A stretch of DNA of 64,000 bases, from contig NZ_CP107546.1 of the NCBI RefSeq assembly GCF_025836995.1, positions 2,418,001 to 2,482,000 of the forward strand. The letters are read 5' to 3'. Shown here piece after piece: positions 9,085 to 18,096 of this stretch. The position numbers were made by a program, and so were the translations under genes. The notes beneath the pieces were generated by a model. The model saw only the letters and a program-made list of their open reading frames with translations. It searched no databases and had not been told where the DNA came from. How positions within the stretch are numbered: position 1 is the first letter of the stretch; each line of letters begins with the position of its first letter. Origin of the DNA: Microbacterium sp. M28. Its GTDB lineage: Bacteria > Actinomycetota > Actinomycetes > Actinomycetales > Microbacteriaceae.

Positions 9085-10005
9085 ATGAGCAACTTCGCAT
9101 TCAACAATCCTGCTTTCCAGCAGCAGGACCCGCGCAATGTCGCGACGTATCCCGGCGGACCGCAGGCGGCTCAGGGTGCTCAGGCCGCCTCGTTCCAGCA
9201 CGCCGGTGTGGATGCCGCCACGAACGCGCAGTTGGAGGGCATGTACGCCGCTCCGGCCGCAGGTGCGATCGAGACCGACCGGATGAGCGTCGAGGACACG
9301 GTCTGGAAGACCGTCGGCCTCTTCGTCATTCTGCTCGCCACCGCCGCCGTCGGCTGGGTCTGGACTCTGGGTGGGACACCCTTCCCTGACCGTGCCGATA
9401 CGGCTTCGGTCTCGATGGTGCCGTGGATGGTCGGCGCGCTCGTCGGCTTCGTGCTGGCGATGGTCGTCACCTTCACCTCCCGCAAGAAGGTGCGCCCCGC
9501 GCTGATCTTCGCGTACGCCGCCTTCGAGGGTCTCTTCATCGGTGCCATCTCCGCGTTCTTCGAGATGATCTGGCCCGGCATCGTCGGCCAGGCCACGCTC
9601 GCGACGGTCGCCGTCGTCGGTGTCACCCTCGCGCTGTTCGCCAGCGGCAAGGTCCGCGCCTCCAAGAAGATGACGAAGATCGTCATGATCGCGATGATCG
9701 GCTACCTCGTCTTCGGTGTTCTGAACCTCATCGGCATGTGGACCGGTCTCGTCGACCCGCAGCTGACGTTCGGCATCTACAGCATGAAGATCATGGGCAT
9801 CCCGGTGGGCCTGCTCATCGGACTCCTGGTCGTTTTCATGGCGGCCTACTCGCTCGTGATGGACTTCGACCAGATCCAGCAGGGCGTGCGCAATGGCGCC
9901 CCCCGCAAGTACGGCTGGCTCGGTGCCTTCGGCATCATGGTCACCGTGGTGTGGCTGTACGTCGAGATCCTGCGCATCATCGCGATCGTCCGCGGCGACA
10001 ACTGA
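9085..10005 (+). CDS. Bax inhibitor-1/YccA family membrane protein
   Basis: This 306-residue protein belongs to the Bax inhibitor-1 like (BI-1/YccA, TMBIM) superfamily. A Gln/Ala/Asn-rich soluble N terminus of about 70 residues is followed by seven predicted membrane helices from about residue 78 to the end. They include the family-typical FAYAAFEGLFIGAISAFFE and the C-terminal DFDQIQQGVRNGAPRKYGWL segment, which carries the Asp residues linked to pH or calcium gating in relatives. GGAGTGAGG just upstream serves as ribosome binding site. The gene is divergent from the glycerophosphodiesterase and ends at a strong terminator. Its physiological role in actinobacteria is not established. Confidence 0.93.
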   Translation: MSNFAFNNPAFQQQDPRNVATYPGGPQAAQGAQAASFQHAGVDAATNAQLEGMYAAPAAGAIETDRMSVEDTVWKTVGLFVILLATAAVGWVWTLGGTPFPDRADTASVSMVPWMVGALVGFVLAMVVTFTSRKKVRPALIFAYAAFEGLFIGAISAFFEMIWPGIVGQATLATVAVVGVTLALFASGKVRASKKMTKIVMIAMIGYLVFGVLNLIGMWTGLVDPQLTFGIYSMKIMGIPVGLLIGLLVVFMAAYSLVMDFDQIQQGVRNGAPRKYGWLGAFGIMVTVVWLYVEILRIIAIVRGDN

Positions 10006-10016
10006 CCCAGCGCTCC

Positions 10017-10062
10017 GCATCGAAGAAAGGCCGTCCCATCGGGGGCGGCCTTTCTTCGATGC
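10017..10062 (+). terminator. Intrinsic terminator, perfect 17-bp stem
   Basis: Arms 10017-10033 and 10046-10062 pair perfectly around a 12-base loop. The right arm itself holds the T-rich run (CCTTTCTTC). It follows the Bax inhibitor stop by 11 bases and precedes the ROK regulator. Confidence 0.85.
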
Positions 10063-10114
10063 GCGCGCATGCCGGTACTGTCTGCGGGACGATAGTGTGC
10101 GCTCGGGAGGAACC

Positions 10115-11332
10115 ATGAAACGCGGATCCAACATGCCCGCCGTCGGGACGTACAATCAGACCCTGGTGCTCGACATGATCCGCCGGTCGCCGACGGGCCT
10201 GAGCCGGATCGAACTGGCGGAGCTGACCGGCCTGTCCGCACAGACGCTCAGCAACGTCGCCCGCAAGCTGTCGGTCGCTGGCCTCATCCTCGAGGGAGAG
10301 CGCGTCGTCTCAGGCCCGGGCAAGCCGCGGACCATGCTCCAGCTGAACCGTCGTGCCCGCTTCGCCGCCGGTATTCACCTCGATCCTTCGATCGACACCT
10401 TCGTGGTGGTCGATCTCTCGGGAAGCATCGTCGCGCACAGGGAAGCGCCCCCGGGCGACACGGACTCGACACCGGATCTGATCGCAGCGCTCGCCGCCAA
10501 CACTCGCGCACTCCTGAGATCAGCCGACGTCCCGTCGGACCGTGTCCTCGGCATCGGCGCGGCGCTGCCAGGTCCGATCGACGATGCCGAAGGCATGCTC
10601 CTGGCGCCGCCACTGCTGCCCAATTGGCACCACACCCGTGTGCGCGACCTCCTGATCCAGTCGACGGATCTGCCGGTGGTGGTCGAGAAGGATGTCATCG
10701 CCGCGATGGTCGGCGAGCAGTGGGCCGATGCCGACCACGCGCTCAGAGATGCCGCGCTCCTCTACTACGGCGCGGGGGTGGGCCTCGGCATCGCACACGA
10801 TGGGGAAGCCGTCCGAGGGCGTACAGGCAACGCCGGTGACATCGGTCACCTCGTCGTCGATCCGAATGGTCCGCAGTGCCAATGCGGGATGCGAGGCTGT
10901 CTCGGCTTCACGGTCGCACCGGAGCGCCTGCTCTTCGATGCCGGCGTCACGGCTTCGCTCGACCTCCCGTGGCGTGCGGTGCCCGCGGGCCTGGACGAAC
11001 TGCGCGCGCGGGCGCACGACGGCGACGCTCGCGCGCTCGCGGTGTGCGCTCGTGCGGCTGAAGCGCTGGCACGGGCGATCGTCCTCATCAACAACATGCT
11101 CGATGCCGGGACGGTCGTGATCGGCGGTCCGGCGTGGAGTCGGCTCAGCGAACTCCTGGAGCCGCGATTGCGTACCATCCTCCCCACGGTGTCGCAGATC
11201 ACGACGACACGCCCGCTCCGCCTCGTCGAGGCTCGGCTGGGCACGGATCTCGCGGCAGCCGGCGCTGCGTGCCTGGTTCTGGACAACATGTTCAGCGCGC
11301 GGGCCTCCGGCCTGATGATCAGCGACTCCTGA
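10115..11332 (+). CDS. ROK family transcriptional repressor of the mannoside operon
   Basis: This is a 405-residue NagC/XylR-type ROK regulator. An N-terminal winged helix-turn-helix (about residues 10-70, SRIELAELTGLSAQTLSNVA) is followed by a ROK sugar-kinase-like domain. The latter has the zinc-binding signature CQCGMRGCLG and a GAALPGP segment of the sugar-binding fold. The start at 10115 has a strong GGGAGG five bases upstream; longer in-frame starts would overlap the Bax inhibitor gene. It lies directly before the ABC sugar operon, and a palindrome (AAACATGTTT) sits in the promoter between them. It therefore most likely represses that operon until a mannose-containing ligand binds. Confidence 0.92.
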   Translation: MKRGSNMPAVGTYNQTLVLDMIRRSPTGLSRIELAELTGLSAQTLSNVARKLSVAGLILEGERVVSGPGKPRTMLQLNRRARFAAGIHLDPSIDTFVVVDLSGSIVAHREAPPGDTDSTPDLIAALAANTRALLRSADVPSDRVLGIGAALPGPIDDAEGMLLAPPLLPNWHHTRVRDLLIQSTDLPVVVEKDVIAAMVGEQWADADHALRDAALLYYGAGVGLGIAHDGEAVRGRTGNAGDIGHLVVDPNGPQCQCGMRGCLGFTVAPERLLFDAGVTASLDLPWRAVPAGLDELRARAHDGDARALAVCARAAEALARAIVLINNMLDAGTVVIGGPAWSRLSELLEPRLRTILPTVSQITTTRPLRLVEARLGTDLAAAGAACLVLDNMFSARASGLMISDS

Positions 11333-11340
11333 GCGCACTC

Positions 11341-11360
11341 GCCCCGATCGAAATTGGGGC
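11341..11360 (+). terminator. Short hairpin after the ROK gene
   Basis: GCCCCGAT and ATTGGGGC pair over 8 bp with one G-T wobble around a CGAA tetraloop. It is followed at once by TTGACTTGAT. It probably ends ROK transcription and abuts the next promoter. Confidence 0.5.
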
Positions 11361-11391
11361 TTGACTTGATATCTAAACATGTTTGAATAAC
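11361..11391 (+). promoter_or_regulatory. Promoter and ROK operator for the mannoside transport operon
   Basis: TTGACT at 11361-11366 is a good -35 box. An AT-rich -10 region (TGAATAAC, 11384-11391) follows 17 to 19 bases later. The perfect 10-bp palindrome AAACATGTTT (11375-11384) lies between the boxes, where a bound repressor would block RNA polymerase. The A/T-rich site stands out in this GC-rich DNA and is a natural target for the ROK protein encoded just upstream. Confidence 0.7.
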
Positions 11392-11437
11392 ACGAGCGCG
11401 ACGTCTGCGCACCACACGCGTGAGCAAAGGAGCTTCG

Positions 11438-12790
11438 ATGAAGAAATCACTGGCCGGACTGAGCATCCTCGCCGTGGGCGGCCTGACCGTCGCCCTGAGC
11501 GGCTGCACCGGGGGCACGTCGGGCGGTGGCGACGACGTGCTTCGCGTCGCCTACCAGAAGACGTCGTCGTTCACCGCGATGGACGACCTCATGAAGACCG
11601 TCAAGGCGGAGTACGAGAAGCAGTATCCGGATCGCGAGGTCGAGCTCGTGCCCATCGAGGCGGAGCAGGATCAGTACTTCACCAAGCTCGCCCTCATGAA
11701 CGGATCCGCAGACACCGCTCCGGACGTCATCTACGAGGACACCTTCCAGATCCGCTCGGATGCGGCCGCCGGTTACCTCCTGCCCATCGACGAGTACCTG
11801 GCCGAGTGGGAGGACTGGGATCTCTACGACGAGGGCGCGAAGCAGGCCGGCGTCGGCGACGACGGCAAGATGTACGGGGTTTCACTCGGCACCGACACAC
11901 GCGGGATCTACTTCAACAAGGACCTCTTCGAGGCGGCCGGACTGCCTACCGACTGGCAGCCCACCTCATGGGATGAGATCCTCGAGGCTGCGCGTGCGAT
12001 CAAGGAGAGCCATCCCGATGTGACACCCCTCAACATCTATGCGGCGAAGACCCTCGGCGAGGCCACCTCGATGCAGGGCTTCGAGATGCTGCTGTACGGC
12101 ACCGGTGACGAGCTCCTGGACACCTCGTCGAACAAGTGGGTGGCCGGATCGGCCGGGTTCCGCGATGCACTCGGCTTCTACGAGACCGCCTTCGAAGAAG
12201 GACTCGCGCCCGATCCCGCCGAGGCCCTCGATCCGGGCTGGGGATCCAAGGTTCAGAACGAGCTCATCCCTCAGAGCAAGCTCGCGATCGCGATCGACGG
12301 CTCGTGGCTTCCCAGCGGATGGATCGACGGCGACAACGCGTGGCCCGAGTGGCAGGAGACGATGGGACTCGCCGCGATGCCGACCCAGGATGGCGGCGGA
12401 GACGGCTTCACGTCGATGTCCGGTGGCTGGACGCTCGCCGTCGGCGCCAATGCCGACGACCCGCAGGCCGCGTTCGACTTCATCGCCCAGGCGATGACGC
12501 CCGAGAACGCACTGACCTACCACCAGCAGGCAGGGCAGATCGCCGTGCGCTCCGACGTCGCCTCCAGCCAGGAGTACCTCGACTACAACCCGTCGTTCGA
12601 GTTCTTCTCGTCGCTGGTCCAGTACACGCATTTCCGCCCGGCGACCCCCGACTATTCGCAGATCTCGTCGAACATCCCTGTTGCGACCGAGTCGGTCATC
12701 ACGGGGCAGTCCTCGCCGGAAGAGGCGCAGAAGGCCTACGACGAAGCGCTGATCGGCATCGTCGGCGAAGACAACGTCACCGCGGGCTGA
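11438..12790 (+). CDS. Extracellular sugar-binding lipoprotein of an ABC importer
   Basis: This 450-residue protein is a family 1 (MalE-like) solute-binding lipoprotein. It has a signal peptide with lipobox LSGC, placing the lipidated Cys near residue 23, followed by a Gly/Ser/Thr linker. The mature part shows typical features: DVIYEDTFQIRSDAAAGYLLPID, GVSLGTDTRGIYFNKDLFE, and a C-terminal SPEEAQKAYDE helix. I chose the ATG at 11438 because AAAGGAG lies seven bases before it; an in-frame GTG 18 bases upstream would destroy that spacing. It is first in the operon with two permeases and a GH38 alpha-mannosidase, which points to alpha-mannoside or N-glycan-derived oligosaccharides as substrate. 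Confidence 0.93.
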   Translation: MKKSLAGLSILAVGGLTVALSGCTGGTSGGGDDVLRVAYQKTSSFTAMDDLMKTVKAEYEKQYPDREVELVPIEAEQDQYFTKLALMNGSADTAPDVIYEDTFQIRSDAAAGYLLPIDEYLAEWEDWDLYDEGAKQAGVGDDGKMYGVSLGTDTRGIYFNKDLFEAAGLPTDWQPTSWDEILEAARAIKESHPDVTPLNIYAAKTLGEATSMQGFEMLLYGTGDELLDTSSNKWVAGSAGFRDALGFYETAFEEGLAPDPAEALDPGWGSKVQNELIPQSKLAIAIDGSWLPSGWIDGDNAWPEWQETMGLAAMPTQDGGGDGFTSMSGGWTLAVGANADDPQAAFDFIAQAMTPENALTYHQQAGQIAVRSDVASSQEYLDYNPSFEFFSSLVQYTHFRPATPDYSQISSNIPVATESVITGQSSPEEAQKAYDEALIGIVGEDNVTAG

Positions 12791-12797
12791 GCTTCGC

Positions 12798-13733
12798 ATG
12801 ACCGCCGTCACCGCCGGCGGGCTCGGGCACCGTGGTCGGGGATCCGTTCCCCGACCACGGCACAGCTCGAGCCGCGCCCTCATCCGCCTGCTGCCGATCG
12901 TTCCCGCCGTGCTGCTGCTGGCCGCCTTCATGCTGGGTCCGATCGTCTATTCGCTGTACGGCTCGCTCACCGACCGGGCCATGACCGGTCCGCGCGCCGC
13001 CAACCCGCAGTTCGTCGGCATCGACAACTACGTCGAGCTGCTGGGTTCCGCCGAGTTCTGGAACGCGCTCGTCCTCACGGTCGTGTTCGTCCTCGCGTCC
13101 GCCGTCATCGGCCAGAACGTGCTCGGGATGCTCCTGGCCGTGCTCATGCAGAGCTCGTCCAAGCTCGTGCGGACGATGGTCAGCGGAATCGTGGTCCTCG
13201 CCTGGGTGCTTCCCGAGATCGTCGCGGCCTTCGCCCTCTACGCCTTCTTCTCGAAGGACGGCACGCTCAACGCTGCCCTGGGGTGGTTCGGCCTCGAGCC
13301 GACCGCATGGCTCTATCATCTGCCGATGCTGTCAGTCATCATCGCGAACATCTGGCGCGGAACGGCGTTCTCGATGCTCGTGTACAACGCGGCACTCGCC
13401 GAGGTGCCGCCCGATCTGATCGAGGCGGCGACCATCGACGGCGCATCGGCCTGGCAGCGGTTCACCCAGGTCACCCTGCCGGTGATCCGCCGTTCGATCT
13501 CCACGAACCTCCTCCTGACGACCCTCCAGACGCTGGGTGTGTTCACGCTCATCTGGGTCATGACCGGCGGCGGTCCAGGCACCGCCTCCGCGACGTTGCC
13601 CGTGCTCGCCTACCAGGAGGCCTTCAAGTTCGCGCAGGTCGGATACGGCACGGCTATCGCCACCGTCACCCTGCTGATCGGCGCGGTCTTCTCGATCATC
13701 TACATTCGAGTTCTCAAGCCGGAGGTGGACTGA
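12798..13733 (+). CDS. ABC sugar importer permease (MalF/UgpA type)
   Basis: This 311-residue permease is of the carbohydrate uptake 1 family. It has six predicted membrane helices, a long first periplasmic segment with the family sequence NPQFVGIDNYVELLGSAEFW, and the EAA loop EAATIDGASAWQRFTQVTLP near residues 210-230 that docks the ATPase. It starts seven bases after the binding-protein stop and ends one base before the next permease. No ATPase gene is in the operon, so a shared MsiK-type ATPase encoded elsewhere is expected to energise it. Confidence 0.94.
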   Translation: MTAVTAGGLGHRGRGSVPRPRHSSSRALIRLLPIVPAVLLLAAFMLGPIVYSLYGSLTDRAMTGPRAANPQFVGIDNYVELLGSAEFWNALVLTVVFVLASAVIGQNVLGMLLAVLMQSSSKLVRTMVSGIVVLAWVLPEIVAAFALYAFFSKDGTLNAALGWFGLEPTAWLYHLPMLSVIIANIWRGTAFSMLVYNAALAEVPPDLIEAATIDGASAWQRFTQVTLPVIRRSISTNLLLTTLQTLGVFTLIWVMTGGGPGTASATLPVLAYQEAFKFAQVGYGTAIATVTLLIGAVFSIIYIRVLKPEVD

Positions 13734-13734
13734 G

Positions 13735-14628
13735 ATGGCCTCGCAGACCATGACGGAGACGCGCACGCTCCTCACCCCGGGGAGCAGATCCCTCAGCGTG
13801 TCCGCTCCGCGCAAGCGCGCTCAGACGGTGACGACGAGCATCATCCTGAGCATCATCGGCGTGCTGTTCCTCGTCCCCCTCCTGTGGGTCGTCTTCGCCT
13901 CGTTCGACGCGAATGCGACCGTGTCGATGCGGATACCGGAGACGTGGACGCTCGAGAACTACACGAACGTCATGACCTGGGAGCTTGCATGGCTCCCCCT
14001 GCTCAATTCGGTGCTGATATCGCTCGGTACCGCGGTCATCACTGTCGTCGTCTCCCTCCTGGCGGCCTACCCCCTCTCGCGGTATGCGGCCCGATATCAG
14101 AAGCCGTTCATGTACGCGATCCTGTTCGGCACGGGCCTTCCGATCACGGCCATGATGGTGCCGGTCTACTCGCTGTTCGTGGCCTTCGGCATCCTCGACT
14201 CCACGTGGGGGGTCATCGTGTTCATGTCGGCGACATCGTTGCCGATGGCGATCTGGATGCTGAAGAACTTCATGGACTCGGTCCCGATCTCACTGGAGGA
14301 GGCGGCCTGGGTCGACGGCGCCAGTTCCATGCAGGCACTCGCGCGCATCGTCGTGCCCCTCATGCGTCCGGGCATCGGTGTGGTGTTCATCTTCGTGTTC
14401 ACCGGCGCCTGGGGGAACTTCTTCGTTCCGTTCGTTCTCCTGTTCACCTCGGACCGTTTTCCCGCCGCCGTATCGATCTTCAATTTCTTCGGTCAGTACG
14501 GCACGATCGCGTACGGCCAGCTCGCGGCATACTCGGTGCTGTATGCGGCGCCGATGGTCATCCTGTACGTCATCGTCCAGAAACTGTCCGGCTCCTCCTT
14601 CGCGCTCGCCGGATCCGTCAAGGGCTGA
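13735..14628 (+). CDS. ABC sugar importer permease (MalG/UgpE type)
   Basis: This is the 297-residue partner permease of the carbohydrate uptake 1 family. It has six predicted helices after a cytoplasmic N terminus of about 35 residues and an EAA loop EEAAWVDGASSMQALARIVVP near residue 190. Characteristic segments are VPLLWVVFASF near the first helix and SRYAARYQKPFMYAILFG. It begins one base after the preceding permease stop, so the two are cotranslated. It is followed 31 bases later by the GH38 enzyme of the same operon. Confidence 0.94.
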   Translation: MASQTMTETRTLLTPGSRSLSVSAPRKRAQTVTTSIILSIIGVLFLVPLLWVVFASFDANATVSMRIPETWTLENYTNVMTWELAWLPLLNSVLISLGTAVITVVVSLLAAYPLSRYAARYQKPFMYAILFGTGLPITAMMVPVYSLFVAFGILDSTWGVIVFMSATSLPMAIWMLKNFMDSVPISLEEAAWVDGASSMQALARIVVPLMRPGIGVVFIFVFTGAWGNFFVPFVLLFTSDRFPAAVSIFNFFGQYGTIAYGQLAAYSVLYAAPMVILYVIVQKLSGSSFALAGSVKG

Positions 14629-14659
14629 CCCAGCCCTCTTCTCACACGAAAGCTCTCTC

Positions 14660-17600
14660 ATGCATGACCGTTCTCGCCTTGCTCTCCTCCGTGTCGACCG
14701 GTTCGTCCGCGAACGGCTGCGACCCCGCATCCACCGGGCGTCGGAACCGCTTGCCGCAACGCATTGGAACGCCGCCGGCGAACCCGTCTCCTTCGCCGAG
14801 GCCGCGGCGGGCGTGTACACGCCGATCGCTCCCGGAGATCTCTGGGGGCGCCCGTGGGGAACGACCTGGTTCCGCGTGCACGGCGCCGTGCCCGCATCCT
14901 GGCGGGGGCCGGACGGATCGCTCCCGTCACGCACCCGAGCCGAGGTCGTCGTCGACCTCGGCTTCACCCAGGGCCAACCCGGATTCCAATGCGAAGCCAT
15001 GGTGTGGGATGTCGCGGGCCGGCCGCTTCGAGGAATCGCGCCACTCAACAACGCCGTCTCGGAAGCGGTGGACGAGGCGGGCGACATCGACGTGTACATC
15101 GAGGCCGCCTCCAATCCGGATGTCGGCAGCCTCTTCACGTTCGATCCGACGCCGGTGGGCGATCTCGCGACGGCTGGTACCGACCCCATCTACACGCTCC
15201 GCGACCTCGAGGTGCGTCTGCGCGACCTCGAGGTCACCGACCTGCTCGCCGACACGCTGACGCTGCGCGGCCTCGCCGAGCAGCTCGACGACGGCTCCCC
15301 TCGACGCGCCGACATCCTGATCGCCCTGGAACGGATGATCGACGTCATCGATCCCGATGACGTGACCGGGACCGCGGCCTCAGGTCGCGAGGTTCTCGCG
15401 CCGTTGCTGGCGAAGCCGGCCTCCGCCTCCGCTCACACGCTGCACGCCGTCGGCCACGCGCACATCGATTCCGCCTGGCTGTGGCCCGTGCGGGAAACCG
15501 TCCGCAAGGTGTCGAGGACCTTCTCGAACGTCCTGTCGCTCATGGACGAGGACCCCGACTTCGTCTTCGTCGCCTCGAGCGCGCAGCAGTACGCCTGGAT
15601 CAAGGAGTACTACCCCGACCTGTTCGAGCGGATCCGAGCCCGTGTCGCCGAAGGCCGATTCATCCCGGTGGGGAGCATGTGGGTCGAATCGGACACGAAC
15701 ATGCCGGGATCCGAGGCGATGGCTCGCCAGTTCATCGCGGGCAAGTCCTTCTTCCTGCGCGAGTTCGGAATCGACACGCCGGAGGCGTGGCTCCCCGACT
15801 CGTTCGGATACTCGGGCTCGCTGCCGCAGATCGCCAGGTCGGCCGGCGTCCGATGGTTCCTGACGCAGAAGATCTCCTGGAACGAGACGAACAAGTTCCC
15901 CCACCACACGTTCGATTGGGAGGGGATCGACGGCACCCGGATCTTCACGCATTTCCCGCCCGTCGACACGTACAACTCACGCGTGACCGCGGATGAACTC
16001 GCTCACGCCGAGCGCAACTTCGCCGACAAGGGGCGCGCCACCGTGTCGCTCCTCCCTTACGGCTACGGCGACGGCGGCGGCGGGCCGACGCGCGAGATGA
16101 CCGCAGCCGTCGCCCGCGCCGAGTCGCTCGAGGGGTCACCGCGCGTCGTGCACAGCACCCCCAGGAGATTCTTCGAAGCCGCCCAGGCCGAGTACCCGCG
16201 GCCCGAGGTCTGGTCTGGAGAGCTCTACCTGGAGTTCCATCGCGGAACCTATACGAGCCAACTCGCCACGAAGCAGGGAAACCGACGCAGTGAGCATCTG
16301 CTGCGTGAGGCGGAGCTCTGGGCCGCGACGGCGACCGTTCGCCTGGGCATCCCGTACCCTGCGGAGCGACTGCAGCGCGTCTGGGAGACCGTCCTGCTGC
16401 AGCAGTTCCACGACATCCTCCCTGGGTCGTCGATCGCGTGGGTCTACCAGGACGCCGAGCGCAACTACGCGTTCGTGGCTCGGGAGCTCGAGGAGCTGAT
16501 CGGCGACAGCCTGCGAGCCCTTGCGGGGCAAGGGGAAAGGACGCTCATCGCGAACGCGTCCCCGCACGCGCGTCAGGGAGTGTCGGCTCTCGGCGCCGCT
16601 GCCGCGGACGACGTCGAGCTCATCGAGCCGAGCCGCGCCGGAGCCGCGGGATGGGTGCTCGACAACGGCATCGTCCGCGTGACGGTGGACGACCGGGGTC
16701 TGGTCGTCTCGGCCGTCGACCTCCGTACGGGACGCGATGTCGTCGCCCCAGGGCGCCCCGCTGGGATGCTTCAGCTTCACCGCGACACCCCCACGCAGTG
16801 GGATGCCTGGGACGTGGACGTCCACTATCGCAACACCGTCACCGATCTGACCGACGTCGCATCAATCGAGGTCGACGGCTCGGCCATCGTCGTCGAGCGC
16901 CGGTTCGGTGCGTCGACGGTGATCGAGCGGATCAGTCTGCGCGCCGAATCGCGCGTGCTGTCGTTCGACCTCGAACTGGACTGGCACGAGAAGCAGAAGA
17001 TGCTCAAGTTCGCCTTCCCGCTCGACCTGCACACCGACCGGGCCGCGTCGGAGATCCAGTTCGGACACATCGAGCGGGCGACGCACACGAACACGTCGTG
17101 GGATGCCGCACGATTCGAGACCGTCGCCCACCGATGGATCCATGTCGCCGAACCCGACTTCGGCGCCTCGATCGTCAACGACTCGACCTACGGCCACGAC
17201 ATCACGCGCGAACAGCGCGATGAGCACGGCGGCACGATCACGATCGCTCGGCTGTCGCTCATCCGCTCCGCGCTGTTCCCCGACCCCACGCAGGATGAGG
17301 GCTCCCACACGTTGCAGGTCGGTCTCGTGATCGGCGCCGACGTCGTCACGACGGTCGCGGAGGGCTACCACATCAACCTCCCCGCTCGTCGTGTCGAGAG
17401 CGCCGCGGTCGATGCGATCGATCCACTCGTGCTCGTCGACAACCCGGGCGTCGTCGTCGAGGCGGTCAAGCTCGCAGAGGACGCAAGCGGCGATGTGGTC
17501 GTGCGCCTCTATGAGGCGCTCGGCACCCGGGCGCGCGCGACGCTGACGACCGGCTTCTCCTTCGCGAACGCGCGACAGGTCGATCTGCTCGAACGCGACG

Positions 17601-17692
17601 TGGCTCCCGATGGCTCCTCGGTCAGCGGCGATGGTGTGCGACTCGAGCTGCGCCCCTTCCAGATCGTCACGATGCGCTTCAGCCGCGGCTGA
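14660..17692 (+). CDS. Alpha-mannosidase, glycoside hydrolase family 38
   Basis: This 1010-residue retaining alpha-mannosidase is predicted to be cytoplasmic, as no signal peptide is visible. The N-terminal domain (about 1-250) is followed by the zinc-dependent GH38 catalytic domain. The latter shows VGHAHIDSAWLWPVRE (zinc ligands His and Asp near residue 267) and LPDSFGYSGSLPQI (nucleophile Asp near residue 380). The middle domain contains LQQFHDILPGSSIAWV with a further metal-ligand His, and a C-terminal beta-sandwich domain ends the chain. Length and order match ManA-type GH38 enzymes. It is the last gene of the ROK-regulated transport operon and should cleave the imported mannosides to mannose. 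A terminator follows. Confidence 0.95.
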   Translation: MHDRSRLALLRVDRFVRERLRPRIHRASEPLAATHWNAAGEPVSFAEAAAGVYTPIAPGDLWGRPWGTTWFRVHGAVPASWRGPDGSLPSRTRAEVVVDLGFTQGQPGFQCEAMVWDVAGRPLRGIAPLNNAVSEAVDEAGDIDVYIEAASNPDVGSLFTFDPTPVGDLATAGTDPIYTLRDLEVRLRDLEVTDLLADTLTLRGLAEQLDDGSPRRADILIALERMIDVIDPDDVTGTAASGREVLAPLLAKPASASAHTLHAVGHAHIDSAWLWPVRETVRKVSRTFSNVLSLMDEDPDFVFVASSAQQYAWIKEYYPDLFERIRARVAEGRFIPVGSMWVESDTNMPGSEAMARQFIAGKSFFLREFGIDTPEAWLPDSFGYSGSLPQIARSAGVRWFLTQKISWNETNKFPHHTFDWEGIDGTRIFTHFPPVDTYNSRVTADELAHAERNFADKGRATVSLLPYGYGDGGGGPTREMTAAVARAESLEGSPRVVHSTPRRFFEAAQAEYPRPEVWSGELYLEFHRGTYTSQLATKQGNRRSEHLLREAELWAATATVRLGIPYPAERLQRVWETVLLQQFHDILPGSSIAWVYQDAERNYAFVARELEELIGDSLRALAGQGERTLIANASPHARQGVSALGAAAADDVELIEPSRAGAAGWVLDNGIVRVTVDDRGLVVSAVDLRTGRDVVAPGRPAGMLQLHRDTPTQWDAWDVDVHYRNTVTDLTDVASIEVDGSAIVVERRFGASTVIERISLRAESRVLSFDLELDWHEKQKMLKFAFPLDLHTDRAASEIQFGHIERATHTNTSWDAARFETVAHRWIHVAEPDFGASIVNDSTYGHDITREQRDEHGGTITIARLSLIRSALFPDPTQDEGSHTLQVGLVIGADVVTTVAEGYHINLPARRVESAAVDAIDPLVLVDNPGVVVEAVKLAEDASGDVVVRLYEALGTRARATLTTGFSFANARQVDLLERDVAPDGSSVSGDGVRLELRPFQIVTMRFSRG

Positions 17693-17716
17693 GCAGCGAC
17701 GCCGTCTGCGACCCGT

Positions 17717-17748
17717 CGAAGGCCCGTCTCCTCTGAGACGGGCCTTCG
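17717..17748 (+). terminator. Intrinsic terminator of the mannoside operon
   Basis: The arms 17717-17730 and 17735-17748 pair perfectly over 14 bp around a CTCT loop, starting 24 bases after the alpha-mannosidase stop. The sequence after it (TCGTTGTC) is only weakly T-rich. Confidence 0.85.
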
Positions 17749-17823
17749 TCGTTGTCAAGGGGTTGTCGTGAGGCGGTTCTCCCGCCATCCTGGGGTGCAC
17801 CGACTACAGAAAAGGAGCGCATC

Positions 17824-18096
17824 ATGAGCTTCCTCGGATTCCTTCTCCTCGGCCTGATCGCCGGAGCGATCGCCAAATTGATCCTGCCCGGACGGCAGGG
17901 CGGCGGGTGGTTCATCACCCTTCTGCTCGGCGTCGTCGGCGCGATCCTCGGCGGCTGGTTGGGCAGCCTCCTTCTCAACCGCCCACTCACCGAGTTCTGG
18001 GATCTCGGCACCTGGCTGCTCGCCATCGGCGGCGCGATCATCGTGCTGCTGATCTACGGCCTCATCGCCGGGCGCGGCCAGAAGGTCAACGACTGA
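17824..18096 (+). CDS. GlsB/YeaQ/YmgE family stress-response membrane protein
   Basis: This 90-residue membrane protein is of the transglycosylase-associated (GlsB/YeaQ) family. It has three hydrophobic helices with the family pattern GLIAGAIAKLILPGRQGGGW near residues 10-30 and GVVGAILGGWLG in the second helix. AAAAGGAGC upstream gives a clear ribosome binding site. The role of the family is unclear and is usually tied to general or acid stress. Its 3' end overlaps the 3' end of the convergent sigma-factor gene by 11 bases, so the two transcripts would be antisense to each other at their ends. Confidence 0.92.
   Translation: MSFLGFLLLGLIAGAIAKLILPGRQGGGWFITLLLGVVGAILGGWLGSLLLNRPLTEFWDLGTWLLAIGGAIIVLLIYGLIAGRGQKVND

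Noticed and set aside
11420-11437. Upstream GTG start for the sugar-binding lipoprotein
   Set aside because: It would put the ribosome binding site AAAGGAG inside the coding region and lengthen the signal peptide beyond normal; the ATG at 11438 is better.
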